Assembly: GCA_005765155.1 (NCBI GenBank)
Contig: VCCP01000001.1
Span: 1,798,001 to 1,862,000 of the forward strand
Source: Zelopaecilomyces penicillatus
Taxonomy: Eukaryota > Ascomycota > Sordariomycetes > Hypocreales > Pseudodiploosporaceae
Direction of reading: 5' to 3'
Length of the DNA: 64,000 bases
Part shown: piece after piece, positions 47,455 through 59,100 of the stretch
How the letters are laid out: each line of letters opens with the position of its first letter
Numbering within the stretch: position 1 is the stretch's first letter
Notes under the pieces: model-generated
The model's database searches: none
What the model was told of the DNA's origin: nothing
What the model saw: only the letters and a program-made list of their open reading frames with translations
Position numbers and translations under genes: made by a program

Positions 47455-48364
47455 GCTTCATTACCGTACTGTAATTGGTATTGTGATATCTGGTGGATGT
47501 TTTATCCAGCGACTTGGTATTACAGCAGAAGAATTCGAAAAGAGTGTCTTTGTCCGTGCTTCGTAATGTCTTGAGTTTTGGAGGGAGGCATGCGCTGTCG
47601 TTAAAGGAAATATCGTTTACTGTGGTCAGTCTTGCGAAGGGTGGGATTGGTTATTGAATGCGATGACTGTTAAAATGAAACGGCGTCGAAAAACGTGTCG
47701 TGCAATTTAGCAAGTCGTAGTTGAATAAAGGAAAAGAATTTTGAAAATGTGCGAAAGGGATGTCAAAGTCAGAAGAAATTGCCAGAAGTTAAGTTTGCCA
47801 TGAGAAGGTGAAGGGTGGAGGATGGAGGGTGGAGGTGAATGACACGAGCCAAGTTCAGACCCAAGATTTCTTTGTGCATCACATTGCCGTCTGATTGAGC
47901 CAGAGCACCTGCAGTTGCCCTTTAGTCTGCAGCGATTTCAGTGGCAATCCGGCCCTTTAGAATCGGCCGTGTTTACCGCAAAAGTGAGGAAGAAGTGACG
48001 ATTCAGATTCATAGCTCCCAGCCTCGCCAGTTGCTGATGCAGCCATTGATCTGCCTGCCCATCGTCTCATTGACGTCTCTCTGTTATTCATGGTATCTCA
48101 TCATGTACACTGTCAAACAGATTCGCTGATAGCAGGTGACTGTATAAACAATAAAATGCCAAAACTCGACAGCCATCTGCAGTAGAAGTTGCTGGGATTG
48201 AGCCCACCATCTAGAGCAAAGAAGATAGAAGAATCACTGCTGTTTCAGTGTTGCCAAGTGTGCTGACGATGTAGCACGATGTGGCATACAAAGCAAACGA
48301 AAAGCTCACCGCTGGTGCCAGCCCACCAAAACACATATTGTATATAGAAAAAAGGGACGTGTGT

Positions 48365-48535
48365 TTTAAATGCTTGGATTTAAAAAGATGCTTAGATATA
48401 TTGAGTAAATTAATAAACTTTTGTGTACTTTTTTGTACTGTCAAAAGTAGAGGTTTTTATTTAATGAGAATTGGTTTATCACCATTCTTCCATATTACTT
48501 CGATAGATCTAAATCTTTTTTAAAGCATATTTAAA
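48365..48535. mobile_element. AT-rich imperfect inverted repeat, candidate MITE relic
   Basis: The left arm (48365-48403) and the reverse complement of the right arm (48501-48535) align over some 35 bp with a few short gaps: TTTAAAT, GCTT, TTAAAAAGAT, TTAGAT and TAT occur in the same order in both. The interior is very AT-rich and holds a second small hairpin (ACTTTTG ... CAAAAGT, about 48417-48448). The size (about 170 bp), TIR-like arms and composition suggest a miniature inverted-repeat element, perhaps worn by point mutation. No target-site duplication was confirmed and no transposase is present. A simple AT-rich palindrome of other origin is possible. Confidence 0.4.
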
Positions 48536-49023
48536 TCTTGGAAATAATCATGTTACTTATTTGTCTGAGCAAGGTCAAGGAAAAACATGTGCTTTCATCT
48601 TCTACAGGACTTTTCGTACCTCGAACCCTGAATCTTTTTAGATGTATTAGTAGTTGTACCACCTGGGAGCGTCTCGCATCCTACTAACAGCTAATAGGTA
48701 CATAACCCAAAACTATTCATATCGGATCATGATCAATGACAACACGGTGCCAGCATCACGCAATGGTTCTGATATCATCTACTGAAAAAATCGCGCTGGC
48801 GCTGTCACAGTCCGTGAATCCGTGGCAACGCATCGCCTGCAAATCACTACATCCCCATGTTCAATGTAGAGACTTCCACCCCAAACGCGCTAAATGCATT
48901 CGGCTTCTTCCTTCACACCCAACATCTGCACCCGTCCAAGTCGTTGCGCTGGATGAATACTCATCGCTCGACGTCCCACCCATCAACCAATTCATTTCCC
49001 GCCAGGCAGAGACTTTGCGCAAT

Positions 49024-50684
49024 ATGACTGCATCTTTCTCCATTCAGCCTATAGGGCGGTTTGTAGGCGCAAGCCAACCTGTCAAGAGGCCCAAGGTAAA
49101 ACCTAGCCTTTACTCACGGATTCTTCCACACCCACCACGGATGCACGGGCTCATGCGATATCCGGCAATAGGAGTTTGCTTGCTTTTCTTACGATGATAA
49201 TCACGAGTTTCACCTCGACGACTCATCCCTCAAGTACTATTATCCTCCGCAACTTGGGGTGGACCTGTCCAAAGGCTTCAACACTTTTGAGAAGCAAGAT
49301 GATTCTCCAGATGAGCACCTTGACGCTCTGCTTCGAACTATCATTGCGCATGAGCAAGAAACAGGTGTAAAGATAGATGCCAATGTAGTAACATGGCGAG
49401 GCATGATGACCAAGGTACGTTTCTCATATCAATTGGAACTCAACATCATGCGCTACTCCAACAAGCTAACGTGAGAATTAGATCCTAGCCACGCCATTTG
49501 AACAATTTGACGGGTAAAATACACATTCATCTTTCTATCGATCGAGTCCTCTTCTGACGGCGTAGCAGCTTTGAGATGAACGCGACTCTATACCAAGTAT
49601 GTCCACAAAGAAATGATTTCAACCTTTGTATGTCCTGAATTTCTGCTGATAATGCGCACGTTGTAGGACTGCCTGTAAGTGCCATCTTGATATCTATCTC
49701 AATGTTCAATAAAACTTACAAGTGCAAGCTTCATTGAAGAAAACAACGAGTTCAAGATGAAATCAAAACGAAATGAGGGTCAAGGAAAGCCTAGAAGAGG
49801 TCCTCCACTCGAAGTGATGCAATTCTGGGGTAAGATGAAGCTCTGTAAACTGAAGTCCAGGCCAACCATTGCTCATCGTTGAAAGGATACAAGTTCGAGA
49901 CACTGTCAACCCTTCCTAAACCTTGGGGACAGACTTCAAGGGACTTTATTGAGAACCGCGAAAATGAAGTTGTCAACAACAAAGCGCAATATTGCTCCGT
50001 TGTCCGCACCGGCATCGGCAAAGCCATCCTCTGCCTTGGTGGCGAGGTAGACGCAAGTGAGTCGAAGCACATGCTCAACCTCATCTAGCCTCCCCTATAC
50101 TCACCATGTCTCATTCTTTTCTCCTTTACCAGTATGGGACTCCAAGCCCGAAGAAAAGGGCAAACCCATTAACTGGGTTGAACTCAAAACCACGGCAGAA
50201 ATTCGTGGTCAGAATGACATGGAAGGATTCCACAGGAAGCTCATGAAGTATTGGATCCAGTCTTTTCTCCTCGGTGTTCCTAAAATCATAGTCGGGTTCC
50301 GTACACGCGACGGCATCCTAGTCGACGTCAAGGAGATAGAAACGCACAATATTCCTCAAACGGTGAATTCGAAGCCAAATCCGGCTTGGAATGCCGACAT
50401 GTGTGTCAACTTTGCGGGCGTGTTCTTGGAGTGTAAGTATTTCCTGAACCCCTATCTGCTATTGGTCAATTTGCATCATGTAGGCTAACACAGCATCAGG
50501 GCTGATGGCGACCATCAATGAGGAGGGGGTCTGGAGAATATGTCGGCGGCAGCACTCGCCTGTCATTGAAGTTTTTAAGACAGAAGAGACGGGCCATGGA
50601 GATATTCTATCTGATGAGTTTAAAAACTGGAGGATAAAGCTGGCGCTAGGGCCGGGTGCCAGTGGGAAGGTAGACGAAGTATAG
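49024..50684 (+). CDS. RAI1: Decapping nuclease / pyrophosphohydrolase RAI1 (DXO family), nine exons
   Basis: Exons 49024-49095, 49172-49414, 49482-49513, 49569-49596, 49667-49674, 49729-49829, 49886-50056, 50133-50432 and 50500-50684 encode 379 residues, close to the usual 380-390. RAI1 partners the nuclear 5'-3' exonuclease RAT1 and removes incomplete or unusual caps from RNA 5' ends. Visible: the N terminus FSIQPIGRFVGASQPVKRPKEFACFSYD, YYPPQLGVDLSKGF, VVTWRGMMTKIL, the FEMNATLYQDCLFIEEN strand built from three exons, the metal-binding core with INWVELKTTAEI (E-x-K), and GFHRKLMKYWIQSFLLGVP with the family's Lys-Gln-type helix. The fifth exon has just 8 nt. The start follows family length; an ATG in frame 96 codons upstream exists. 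Confidence 0.9.
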
Positions 50685-51209
50685 TGTTAAGTGTTAGTTA
50701 TTAGACCCCAATTTTACAAGACACGAGATATTATGAAGCTCATGGAGTTGGGAGGTGCCTGCGCTGCTGATAAACACTCTGAAGTGGATGATTAAAGAAA
50801 AAAAAGATTGAGCGACAGTCACTTTGATCAGAAGGGAAAATTGGGAGTCAACCAGTAAACTGATAGGACCACTGATTCCTGTCATCGAAAGAGCTCTCAG
50901 CTAGCACACCTTACCCATTGGCGAGGTGAGGTGAGATGGGTTTTTGAGTAGGGCACTCTCAGACATCCAACCAGAGCCTTTTCAAGATACTAGTAACTTT
51001 ATTAGTTATCATCTTGGGGTGGTCTCGGCTGTGTTTCTTTGCATCCTGTTGCCCGTCAAAGTTTACTGCCTGTGAATAGCTATCTGTCGCCCAGCATTGA
51101 TTTCCAACAGTCTGTTGCGTCCTTCCTATTTTCTCATTCTTTTGCCATGTCCTTTAGAGAGTTCATCATTCTGACCTTTGTGTCTAAGGTTATTTCGTCG
51201 TCAGCAGGA

Positions 51210-51720
51210 ACTGCCCCTGCTTCTTCAACGCCTTGTCGACCTCCTTCTTTGCTAACCGGTTTACCTCGTCAATCTGCTGCTCTGGCGCCTGTCGGATCTT
51301 CTTGACATCCATTTCGTCCTGCTTTTTTCACTCCTCCTCTATACGTTGATCCTCCTCTTGTCCTTCCTGTTCTTTTTATTTGTTTGTTTATTTCCTAGTT
51401 TCCCAATCCTCTGATGCTTGTTGAACCTGACATATGGCTGCTTCATCATGTATGTCAACCAGGGTTGTGGTTTTGGATTGTTTGTGCATGTGGTTATACC
51501 GAATGTAATAATCGGTATAACTTCCACTAGTTCTACCTCCTCCCTTATGGGTTGCTTGATGGGTGGTCTTATGTGCTCTGTGAGCTAGCAAAGTATGCGT
51601 AGATTTCATGACTCTCGTCAATGATGTCTTGCCGAGTATAGTCGTTAGCAGCTGCTGTGGAAGTGCGCCCTCATGTTGCTCCGTGATAAAGCTACAAACT
51701 GCTTTTACTGAGTTGACTGG
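51210..51720 (-). pseudogene. Degenerate coding relic, possibly of a mobile element
   Basis: Read on the minus strand, one frame runs about 110 codons to a TAA at 51388-51390 (segments such as ITEQHEGALPQQLLTTILGK, SLTRVMKSTHTLLAHRAHKT and DIHDEAAICQVQQASEDWE). Another frame then continues with EQEGQEEDQRIEEE, a stop, and KKQDEMDVKKIRQAPEQQ followed by IDEVNRLAKKEVDKALKKQG, ending at a TAA near 51205. The residue make-up (charged helical segments) looks like decayed protein rather than random sequence, broken by stops and frame changes. I cannot name the family. A transposon or retroelement remnant is a guess from its position in a gap between convergent genes. It may also be chance. Confidence 0.3.
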
Positions 51721-52346
51721 TAGTCATCATGTTTCTGTGTTATCTAGTTTAGCAAGGGCATGGGCGTTAAGCTTTTCAAGTTACAAGTTAATACACACTC
51801 AGAGCAGCGTTCCTAGGGACAAGCAAAGCTCCTGGTTATACTGATCAATTGCCAGTTAGTACTTCCAATGTGGCTGGCAATTGTGGTGAATTTGCGACCT
51901 TGAACATCCCATCAAGAAAGCATAACCGGAAGCTAAGCTTAGCTTGATCACGTACAGTGGACACAAAGATGCTTTCATGCATTATAGCGCTGCTCATGCA
52001 GTTTGTGGCTTCTGTGTCTGATGAAGCTTATGCAGAGATGTAGAGAGCATGTGCCGCGTGGTGTGCAGTGTGCGTATGGAGAGCCCGGTTGCGTTGACAA
52101 TGAGGTTTCCGACCCAAGAAGCCTCTTTCCCACAAGGGGAACAGAGCTCGGAACAATCCCCACCAATATCAAAAGCATTCTTCATCATTGTAAAGGGGAA
52201 GATGTCAGTATTAATATATCATTCATTTACATGTTATAGTACACAGCATAAGTCTAACTGAAAGAAGTTCAAACCCCCCTTTCCCAAAAACGCCATATCC
52301 ACAGCAGGAGCAGGCAAGCAATGCGGAACTAGCCAAACACCCATCT

Positions 52347-52375
52347 AGATACTGTCCGTTTAGTTGACAGTATCT
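52347..52375. repeat. Perfect 10-bp inverted repeat with 9-nt loop
   Basis: AGATACTGTC (52347-52356) and GACAGTATCT (52366-52375) are exact reverse complements. It lies about 260 bp beyond the kinase stop codon and could form a hairpin in the transcript's 3' UTR, or be a small element end. Confidence 0.7.
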
Positions 52376-52631
52376 CGTGTTGTGCTGCCACAGATCGTTT
52401 CACCATCGGTCATCTAACTCCCCAGTTATGTGTACCCGAAAGTTTCCGGTGCCTCCTCTGCGTTGCCCAATGCCGGTATGCAAGCCCATCATATCGCACA
52501 CAAAAATCGTAAAGTCAGCGAGCATATCAGCTGACAAGAAAACCAATCAAATCAAACGCATAACCACTACTTTATCGTAGCAACATCATCTTATCAGTAT
52601 CATCCAACTGCTAAAGTTGAGACACTGTGCA

Positions 52632-54746
52632 TCATACAGCAGGCCATCGAATTCTCAGGCCATCGGCCCACCGACCATAAAGTACGTCGGACAACTGTTT
52701 GCAGTGTTCCATTCCATGGCGGGCCTCTCTTCCTGGGAACTTCTCTTCAATAGTAGTCTTTTCTTTTTCGTGATCTCTCACTGTCATTCTCCCCACTGGC
52801 GACTCTTGTTGACGTCGTCTATGACTTCTGAGATGGGGATTATTGGAGCTGAGAATCAGCTTGGTCGGACTGCCAGTTGAGGGTGTCGAGCTCTTAATGA
52901 TCACCGTTCCTTGGGGAGTTCCGTCATCTGGTATCTTTTGCGCTGAGTGGCGGAGCAAGGCGCTATTGAGTTTATTATCTTGCGATATTGCAGTAACAAG
53001 ATTGCTCATAAGGTGGTATGCGCCTTCTGGATCAACAGCATCCAATGCTGCGAACGCGTCGCACAGTTTGCCTAGGGCTTCACGCTTCTGCATTGCGGAC
53101 GTTTGAGCATGGAGTTCGGCAAGAGTTGGTTCAATCGCCTTGGAGTAAAGTCTCCGCCCGAGGATGGCCTCTTTGCCGTAAGGTTCGACGGGAGAGCTTG
53201 TTGAGAGTGAAGCATTTTCGTCGCAGAAGACATCATCGGCTGAAGCAGGCTTGCTCAGCTGCCCATTTGTTGAACTATCCGACGGGACCCTTCGAAAAAG
53301 ACGCATAGTCGATCCTGAATTTCCGAAGGACATGTCTGGTTGGAGAGGTCTCTTGGGAGCTACAGTAGGGCGAGGAGATCCATTAGATTGTACAGTAGAG
53401 AGGGCGAGAGATGGCGTGTGGCGAATTGTAGATTTCCGCACAGTTCCTATTGCTGGAGACGAAGGTCCTAGAGGGCCATCGTTGATGTCCAACCTTCGCA
53501 TGCCCTCGTCCGCAAGCATGGATGACGGCTTGCGATGCCTGGCGCTTGCTTTCCTGACAGGGGGGGCCACAGATTTAACTGTATCGAATACCCACTCTTG
53601 TTCATCGTCTTTTGGGGATATCGTTCGTAATGTTTCCTGGTAATAGATTGGATGCCTCTGTCGATTCTGATTTGCATCCCACATTTGGCGCTGGGCAATC
53701 AGTTCTTGTAAAGCCTCCACTTTGCCCGCTGATCGGATGAAACGGTGTCGTAACAGCTCCCGGGCGGATGGCCTGCGCTCGCAATCCTTGGTAAGGCATT
53801 GTGCGACGAAATCCTTGAAGTCCTTGCTGAAGTTGCCTTCAAGTTTGGGGGGCGGATTTTTGGGGATGTGAAATAGAACCTTCATCGGGTGGATATGACA
53901 TAATGGAGGCTCGCCATTGGCCATCTCCATCGCAGTTATTCCCAATGACCAAATGTCAGCTTTGAAGCTATACCCGTCCTGCTGGATAACTTCGGGCGCC
54001 ATCCAAAACGGTGTTCCGACGAATGTGTTGCGTTGCGATTTGATATTAGTTAGTTGGGCGGCTACACCGAAGTCGGCCAGCTTGACCTTGCCAGCCTCTG
54101 ATAATAAAACGTTTGCCGCCTTGATATCGCGATGAATCTTGCCTTCGGTATGCAAGTACTGAATGCCTAACAGTAATTCCCGACAGATGATGGCGATGTG
54201 GATCTCGCTAAAGTTTCCCGGCTTCAACTGGAGCAAAGCATGGCCCATTAGCTGATATTTCATTTCCTCACCGAGGCAACAAAACCGTAAAGGCTGTACA
54301 TACCAGGTCTAGGCATGATCCACCGCCCAAGAATTCCATGACGATCCATAGCTTATGGCCACGAAGGAAGGAGCCTTTGTATTGGGTGACGAAAGGGCTG
54401 GCGCAGGTACTCAGGACGGCTATTTCGGCTTGAATATCTTGTATATCATCGTCGTTGGATTCGAGATCAATCTGTGCGCGATAGGTGTTAGCTGTATCTT
54501 CCATGATCTGTGTGTAATATCGAGACGAGGTATCAGGGCAAGGAAATAGCACTTACATGCTTGATAGCAACAGTCTCCCCTGTCGCCTTTTCGATTCCCT
54601 TGTAGACAACACCGAAACTACCGCCTGGATGGATTCTCATCAGTATCAAGTAACGGGGCAATGGCATCATGAAAGCCAAATTGACATGACTTACGACCAA
54701 GCTCCTCCAGGACCTGGTAATGCTCTGCAAGACTTTCGTCGGCCAT
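52632..54746 (-). CDS. SID1: Ste20-like GCK-III kinase (SID1/SepL/MST-1 type), four exons
   Basis: Exons 54746-54695, 54624-54557, 54471-54304 and 54227-52632 encode 627 residues. The kinase domain covers about 10-262: LGRGSFGVVYKG (glycine loop, across a junction), VAIKHIDLES, HRDIKAANVLL, DFGVAAQLTNIKSQRNTFVG, and the GCK signature GTPFWMAPEVIQQ. Everything fits an active enzyme of the GCK-III subfamily. The rest is a Ser/Pro-rich regulatory tail with a conserved helical patch (AILGRRLYSKAIEPTLAEL, ALGKLCDAFAALDAVDPE). Homologues act in the septation initiation network (S. pombe Sid1, A. nidulans SepL) and signal to NDR kinases for septum formation. The H|IDLE junction was set by family conservation; the ATG before MADESLAEHYQ is the start. 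Confidence 0.88.
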
Positions 54747-56100
54747 TGTGCCTGTCTGTCGTGCAACACACACTCCTTGTCGAACTCGCTGGGACAGCGT
54801 AGTAGACGTTGCAAACAGGACCTATGGAACAGGCTTGGCGCCGGAAGTTGTTGAAAGCTTACAAATCGCACAATATTATCTGAAGTAAACCGATGGGTGG
54901 ATGAAAGTTGGACGGCTCGTTCGGGAGGGTGGTGATTATTTAGACGACCAGCAACAAAGTCACTACAGTTAATTAATGACGGTTGTCTGGGACAGCGGAG
55001 TCTAGGGAGAAAGCTTGGACCCTTGTTTACAATTATCCGCTTTGGGATAACTGCAATCGGCTGGTTGGCGAGGGTCGGGGTCGAAATAAGTCGTAATTAG
55101 TCGACGAAATATACGGCACAGAATGGCCCGGTCTATTGCATGATGAGAATGCTGTTCATAAGAGTTCAACTTCAGAAATCTTCAATAACTGAGCATCCGG
55201 CTGGTGCATGCGCGCGGACAAAACAGTCGTGATGCTGCTCTCAACAAGCGTCGTACCAGGGTTGCAACCGTTGCTGCAGTGCCTGGTCCCCAGCAACTCG
55301 GAGGGCGATTCGGTGGAGAACAGCGGTCGCTAGGTGTATTGTGGTGGACAGCGGCCTGGTTGCGACCTAGGTTCCATCTTTTAGTGTTGCCAAGCGCTAT
55401 GTCGTAGCCCCTCGGGTCGCCATTGGCAGCTTCAGGGGCGGTTCAAGGCTCGGCCCAGCAGTCTCAGCGTGTCCCTGCATGTTGACGATGGCGCTAATAC
55501 AGGTAGGGAGACTGTAGTCTAGTTCGTTCTGTGTGATCTGCACACTTGTCGCCCTGGCAACTGATGCACGCCCCTCTGTTGTTTGAACTTCCCTTGTCAG
55601 GCCATACAACCAGCTCTGGCTGCTCCAATTATCCAACTGACACATACCGTACAGTGGGAGCTCAAAGCGGTCACAAGACAGAACAAATCAATTCTGCTAT
55701 CATCTCACCCTTATCGACCTTTGTTCTCCGCCAATTATTAGTCCGCAGCGGTCCGTACTCCTCCAGATTGCTGCTGTCGAAGTTCCTACCAACTCGACAA
55801 TTCCCAACACGCTGCCTAACTACTACACCAGCACCGGCCAACCTCATCCAGCCAGTCGCCTCATTCAATCTATCTCATCTCTACTACCATCTGACGCCCG
55901 TGTAAATCTTGCTTCACCAAGAGCAGGTCGAATATGTCGATTTGATTTTGCCACTTGTTCACAGGTCCCGTGGTCGGCGCCACTGCTTTTTAGCAACAGT
56001 CATATATGCTTCAACGATAGAACCAGCACCACGATACCCATTATTGTTTATTTGCCTGCTCAACACCACTGTTTTTCACATTTCTGCTATTATCTGAATT
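54747..56100. promoter_or_regulatory. Divergent promoter region, SID1-like kinase / CYK3
   Basis: 1.35 kb between the start codons of two genes that both act in cytokinesis. The CYK3 side (about 55660-56100) is CT-rich and probably holds a long leader with several short upstream ATG frames. No additional gene is supported. Confidence 0.45.
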
Positions 56101-59100
56101 ATGGTGCTGGCACCTCCACCGCTCCCCTCACGGTTCCCGTGTTGGTGTAGAGCTGTTTATTCATGGGGAGGAGAGGTTTGTTCACCCAGCACCACACGTC
56201 TACGATTTACATCATGGCTGACAGCATCCTACAGTCTAAGCGCGACCTTGGTTTTATCGAGGGTGATTTGATAGAGTGTCTTAATGCTGGAGATGGTTCC
56301 TGGTGGGTCGGCAGACTCTACCGGGACCGCAGAACCGTGGGCTCTTTTCCTTCCAACTTTGTCGAGGTCCTACCGCGGGACTTCCGACCAACCACAAAAT
56401 CAGTGCCTCCACTGCCAGCCAACAATACGCCAAGCCCGAAGAATACGCCTTCGAAATCCAGGACATTTCGAAAACCCTTTGAGGCATACGCCAAGGCTCC
56501 ACACTACACCAGTGCAAAACAACCAGAGACATTTCGTGATCCCCCAGTTTCGCGACCAGCTGAGAAACCCGTTCAAGAGACACCCAAGCAACGAGAGCGC
56601 CAAAACTCATCTCGAGAACCACCACGCCAACGGCCAAGGGAGAACTCGGTCAACTCGTTTATAGCGAGGAGTGTTCATGACGATATTGTAAACGTTCCGT
56701 CACCTCCCCAAGTCCATGGATACGGGTCACGAGGTCCTTCACCCTCTCCAACGCCCTCTATGCATAGACCTCCAAGTCGCAGGGCAAGTCCGGGCCATGA
56801 CTCACCGCCGCCACCAGCACCGCCTCCTCACAGGCACGTTAATAGGCATGATTCGAATGAAGGCCATCACCATCATCATGACAGAATGTCAAGGCATGGC
56901 TCTAACACATCGTTCAATCCCCAAGATGTATCGCGTCGGGGATCCGCAGCGTCTTACAATGACCGCCATGAGCTGTCTAGGCATCCCTCATATGCTTCTT
57001 ACGAAGATCGGCCTTACGACCAGAGATTGCTAGAATACCATGGCTCAAGGACACATTCTCCTCAACCGCAACATATGGAAGACAACCACATGACTCCCTC
57101 ACCATTGCGGGAAGCAATGGATGGCGTAATGCAACAGCTGGATCAGTTGGAAGGCCTTGGAGGCACAAGAGCCAACGGCTCCCCAGTGCCCCCTGAAGAT
57201 CCTTGGGCACCGGAGTGTTTCGATCTTTCAACGCCAAGGTCCAAGCGGCAGAGACAAGATCGCGCGAGGCCGATGACTTCGATGGGCATCGCACACTCTG
57301 ATGAAGGATACGAAACTTGGAGCGGTGACTCCTCTTACAATACATCTCACCACAACGGACGCCGCGAGAAGGGTTATGAGCTCCCTCACTTGAACAATTA
57401 TGTCGATCGCATGGAGAAACAGTTTGAGACTATGTATCTACAAGACGACGGTATGTCTGTTATGGACCTACAGGATGCTCCACCACCGCCACCGCCAAAG
57501 GGTCAGCAATATGCTCGTCCTAAATCATCGGCCGGCGAACCTGCTATACCAGAGCACAAGTTACGGGCACGCAAATCTGCTTACGAAGTTGGTGGTGGAA
57601 TAGCGAGAACGTTCACAACAAAAACGAACGCCACCCACGCCTCATCTGGAAACCAGAGTAACGCAAGCTCATCAACACAAAGTAGTGCCAGAACGCTATG
57701 GAGTGGAGTGTCTGCCGGGGGTTTCAGTTCTACCAGCGCTGGAAGTCTTGTGCGGACTAACCAACGGGCTCAGAGCGCTCTTGGTATGCATGACGCGGAG
57801 CCGGATCGTCCAGAGACACCCTTCACAGGCGTTACTTACCACAGCAGTCATGCAAGCCAAAATAGTGGTGCTCCTCGACCTGTCTCGCAAGTCGGGATGC
57901 ACGATGATCCCACAGCAGGTCTCGGAGGGTTGGTGCAACCCACGCAACCCAAAACACCAAAGCGAAACATATTCAAAAAGATATTCGAGTCTGCCAAGAC
58001 TGGTGTTGCCAGTAACCGTGGGAGTTTTGCGGGGAACACCATTTCCACTCCAAGCTCCGGCAAGTCGTCCCCGTTTACTCGTTCCCAGGTCCCGGTGTCA
58101 ATTATGACTGGTATGGGCCCTGGTCGAGACGCGGCCAGAGACATGGGCCTCGGAGGAGGCGTTGACTGGGTACAAGTGCGCCGTGATGTCAACAGATCCA
58201 ACTCCCTTAGCAAAATAGAGCGAGCTGAGCGAGCAGACCGTTGTCAAATGCAAGACCATCCTGTGCTTAACCCCGTGGACGAACTCTATGAGGGTATCGA
58301 AGGGGATGAAGGCGTAGATGGAATGCCAGTTCATAATCCGGTGAATTACCAGGCTATCAGCTTCAGTCAGGTTGATAAGACTTCCCGTTTTGTCAATGAG
58401 CCTCCACCGATGACTACAGCAGCAACCCTGTCAACCACTTACGTCTGTCGCCCTTATCGAAGTGAAGTACAGCGACTCCGAGCCATCTTTACCTGGGTAG
58501 CCGAGAAGATATGCTGGGAGGAAGACTTTGAAGGCGAAATCGATACCGCTCGTGTGATTCAAGCAAAACGCGGGTGTGCCGAAGAGTATGCTGTGCTCGT
58601 GATGGAGATGTGTGCCGCTGCCGGCTTACATTGTGAAGTGGTTCGAGGCTACTTGAAATCTCCAGGCGATCTACTAGACCTCAACATGATGCCCCGGCCA
58701 AATCATTGGTGGAACGCAGTCATTGTTGACAACGAATGGCGTATCATGGATACTTGCTTAGCAAGTCCGTCTCACCCTAAGCGCGGCCTCTATTCAAGCG
58801 TCAACGGCTCAGCAGCGGATCCGTGGTGGTTCTTGGCCCGACCAACTGAGATGTGCTGGACACATGTACCTGAGCACCACGACCAGCAACACATAGTGCC
58901 GCCTGTAGCCCATGAGACTTTGCTGAACCTTCCATGCACATGTCCTGCCTTTTTCCGGAACGGTGTTGAAATGGTTGATTACAACACCAGTTGCACACGG
59001 ATAGAAGACCTAGAAATGGTTCATGTCAAGTTCAACGTCCCTGCGGATGTGGAGGTGGCAGCCGAAGTCGAAGCGCGAGGTTACACGAAAGATGCTGATG

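Larger units (their letters stand above)
47185..49023. other. Divergent intergenic region, CDP-2-like / RAI1, with an AT-rich inverted-repeat element
   Basis: 1.84 kb. A G9-C-G7 tract (47387-47403) and a CACGTG (47449-47454) lie near the CDP-2-like start. An AT-rich inverted repeat occupies 48365-48535. The last 288 bp before the RAI1 start are an open frame joined in phase to RAI1 (from an ATG at 48736), taken here as leader. No further gene is supported. Confidence 0.5.
50685..52631. other. Convergent intergenic region, RAI1 / SID1-like kinase, with coding relic
   Basis: 1.95 kb between two stop codons. It contains a degenerate coding-like stretch on the minus strand (about 51210-51720) and a perfect 10-bp hairpin at 52347-52375. 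Nothing else is supported. Confidence 0.45.
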
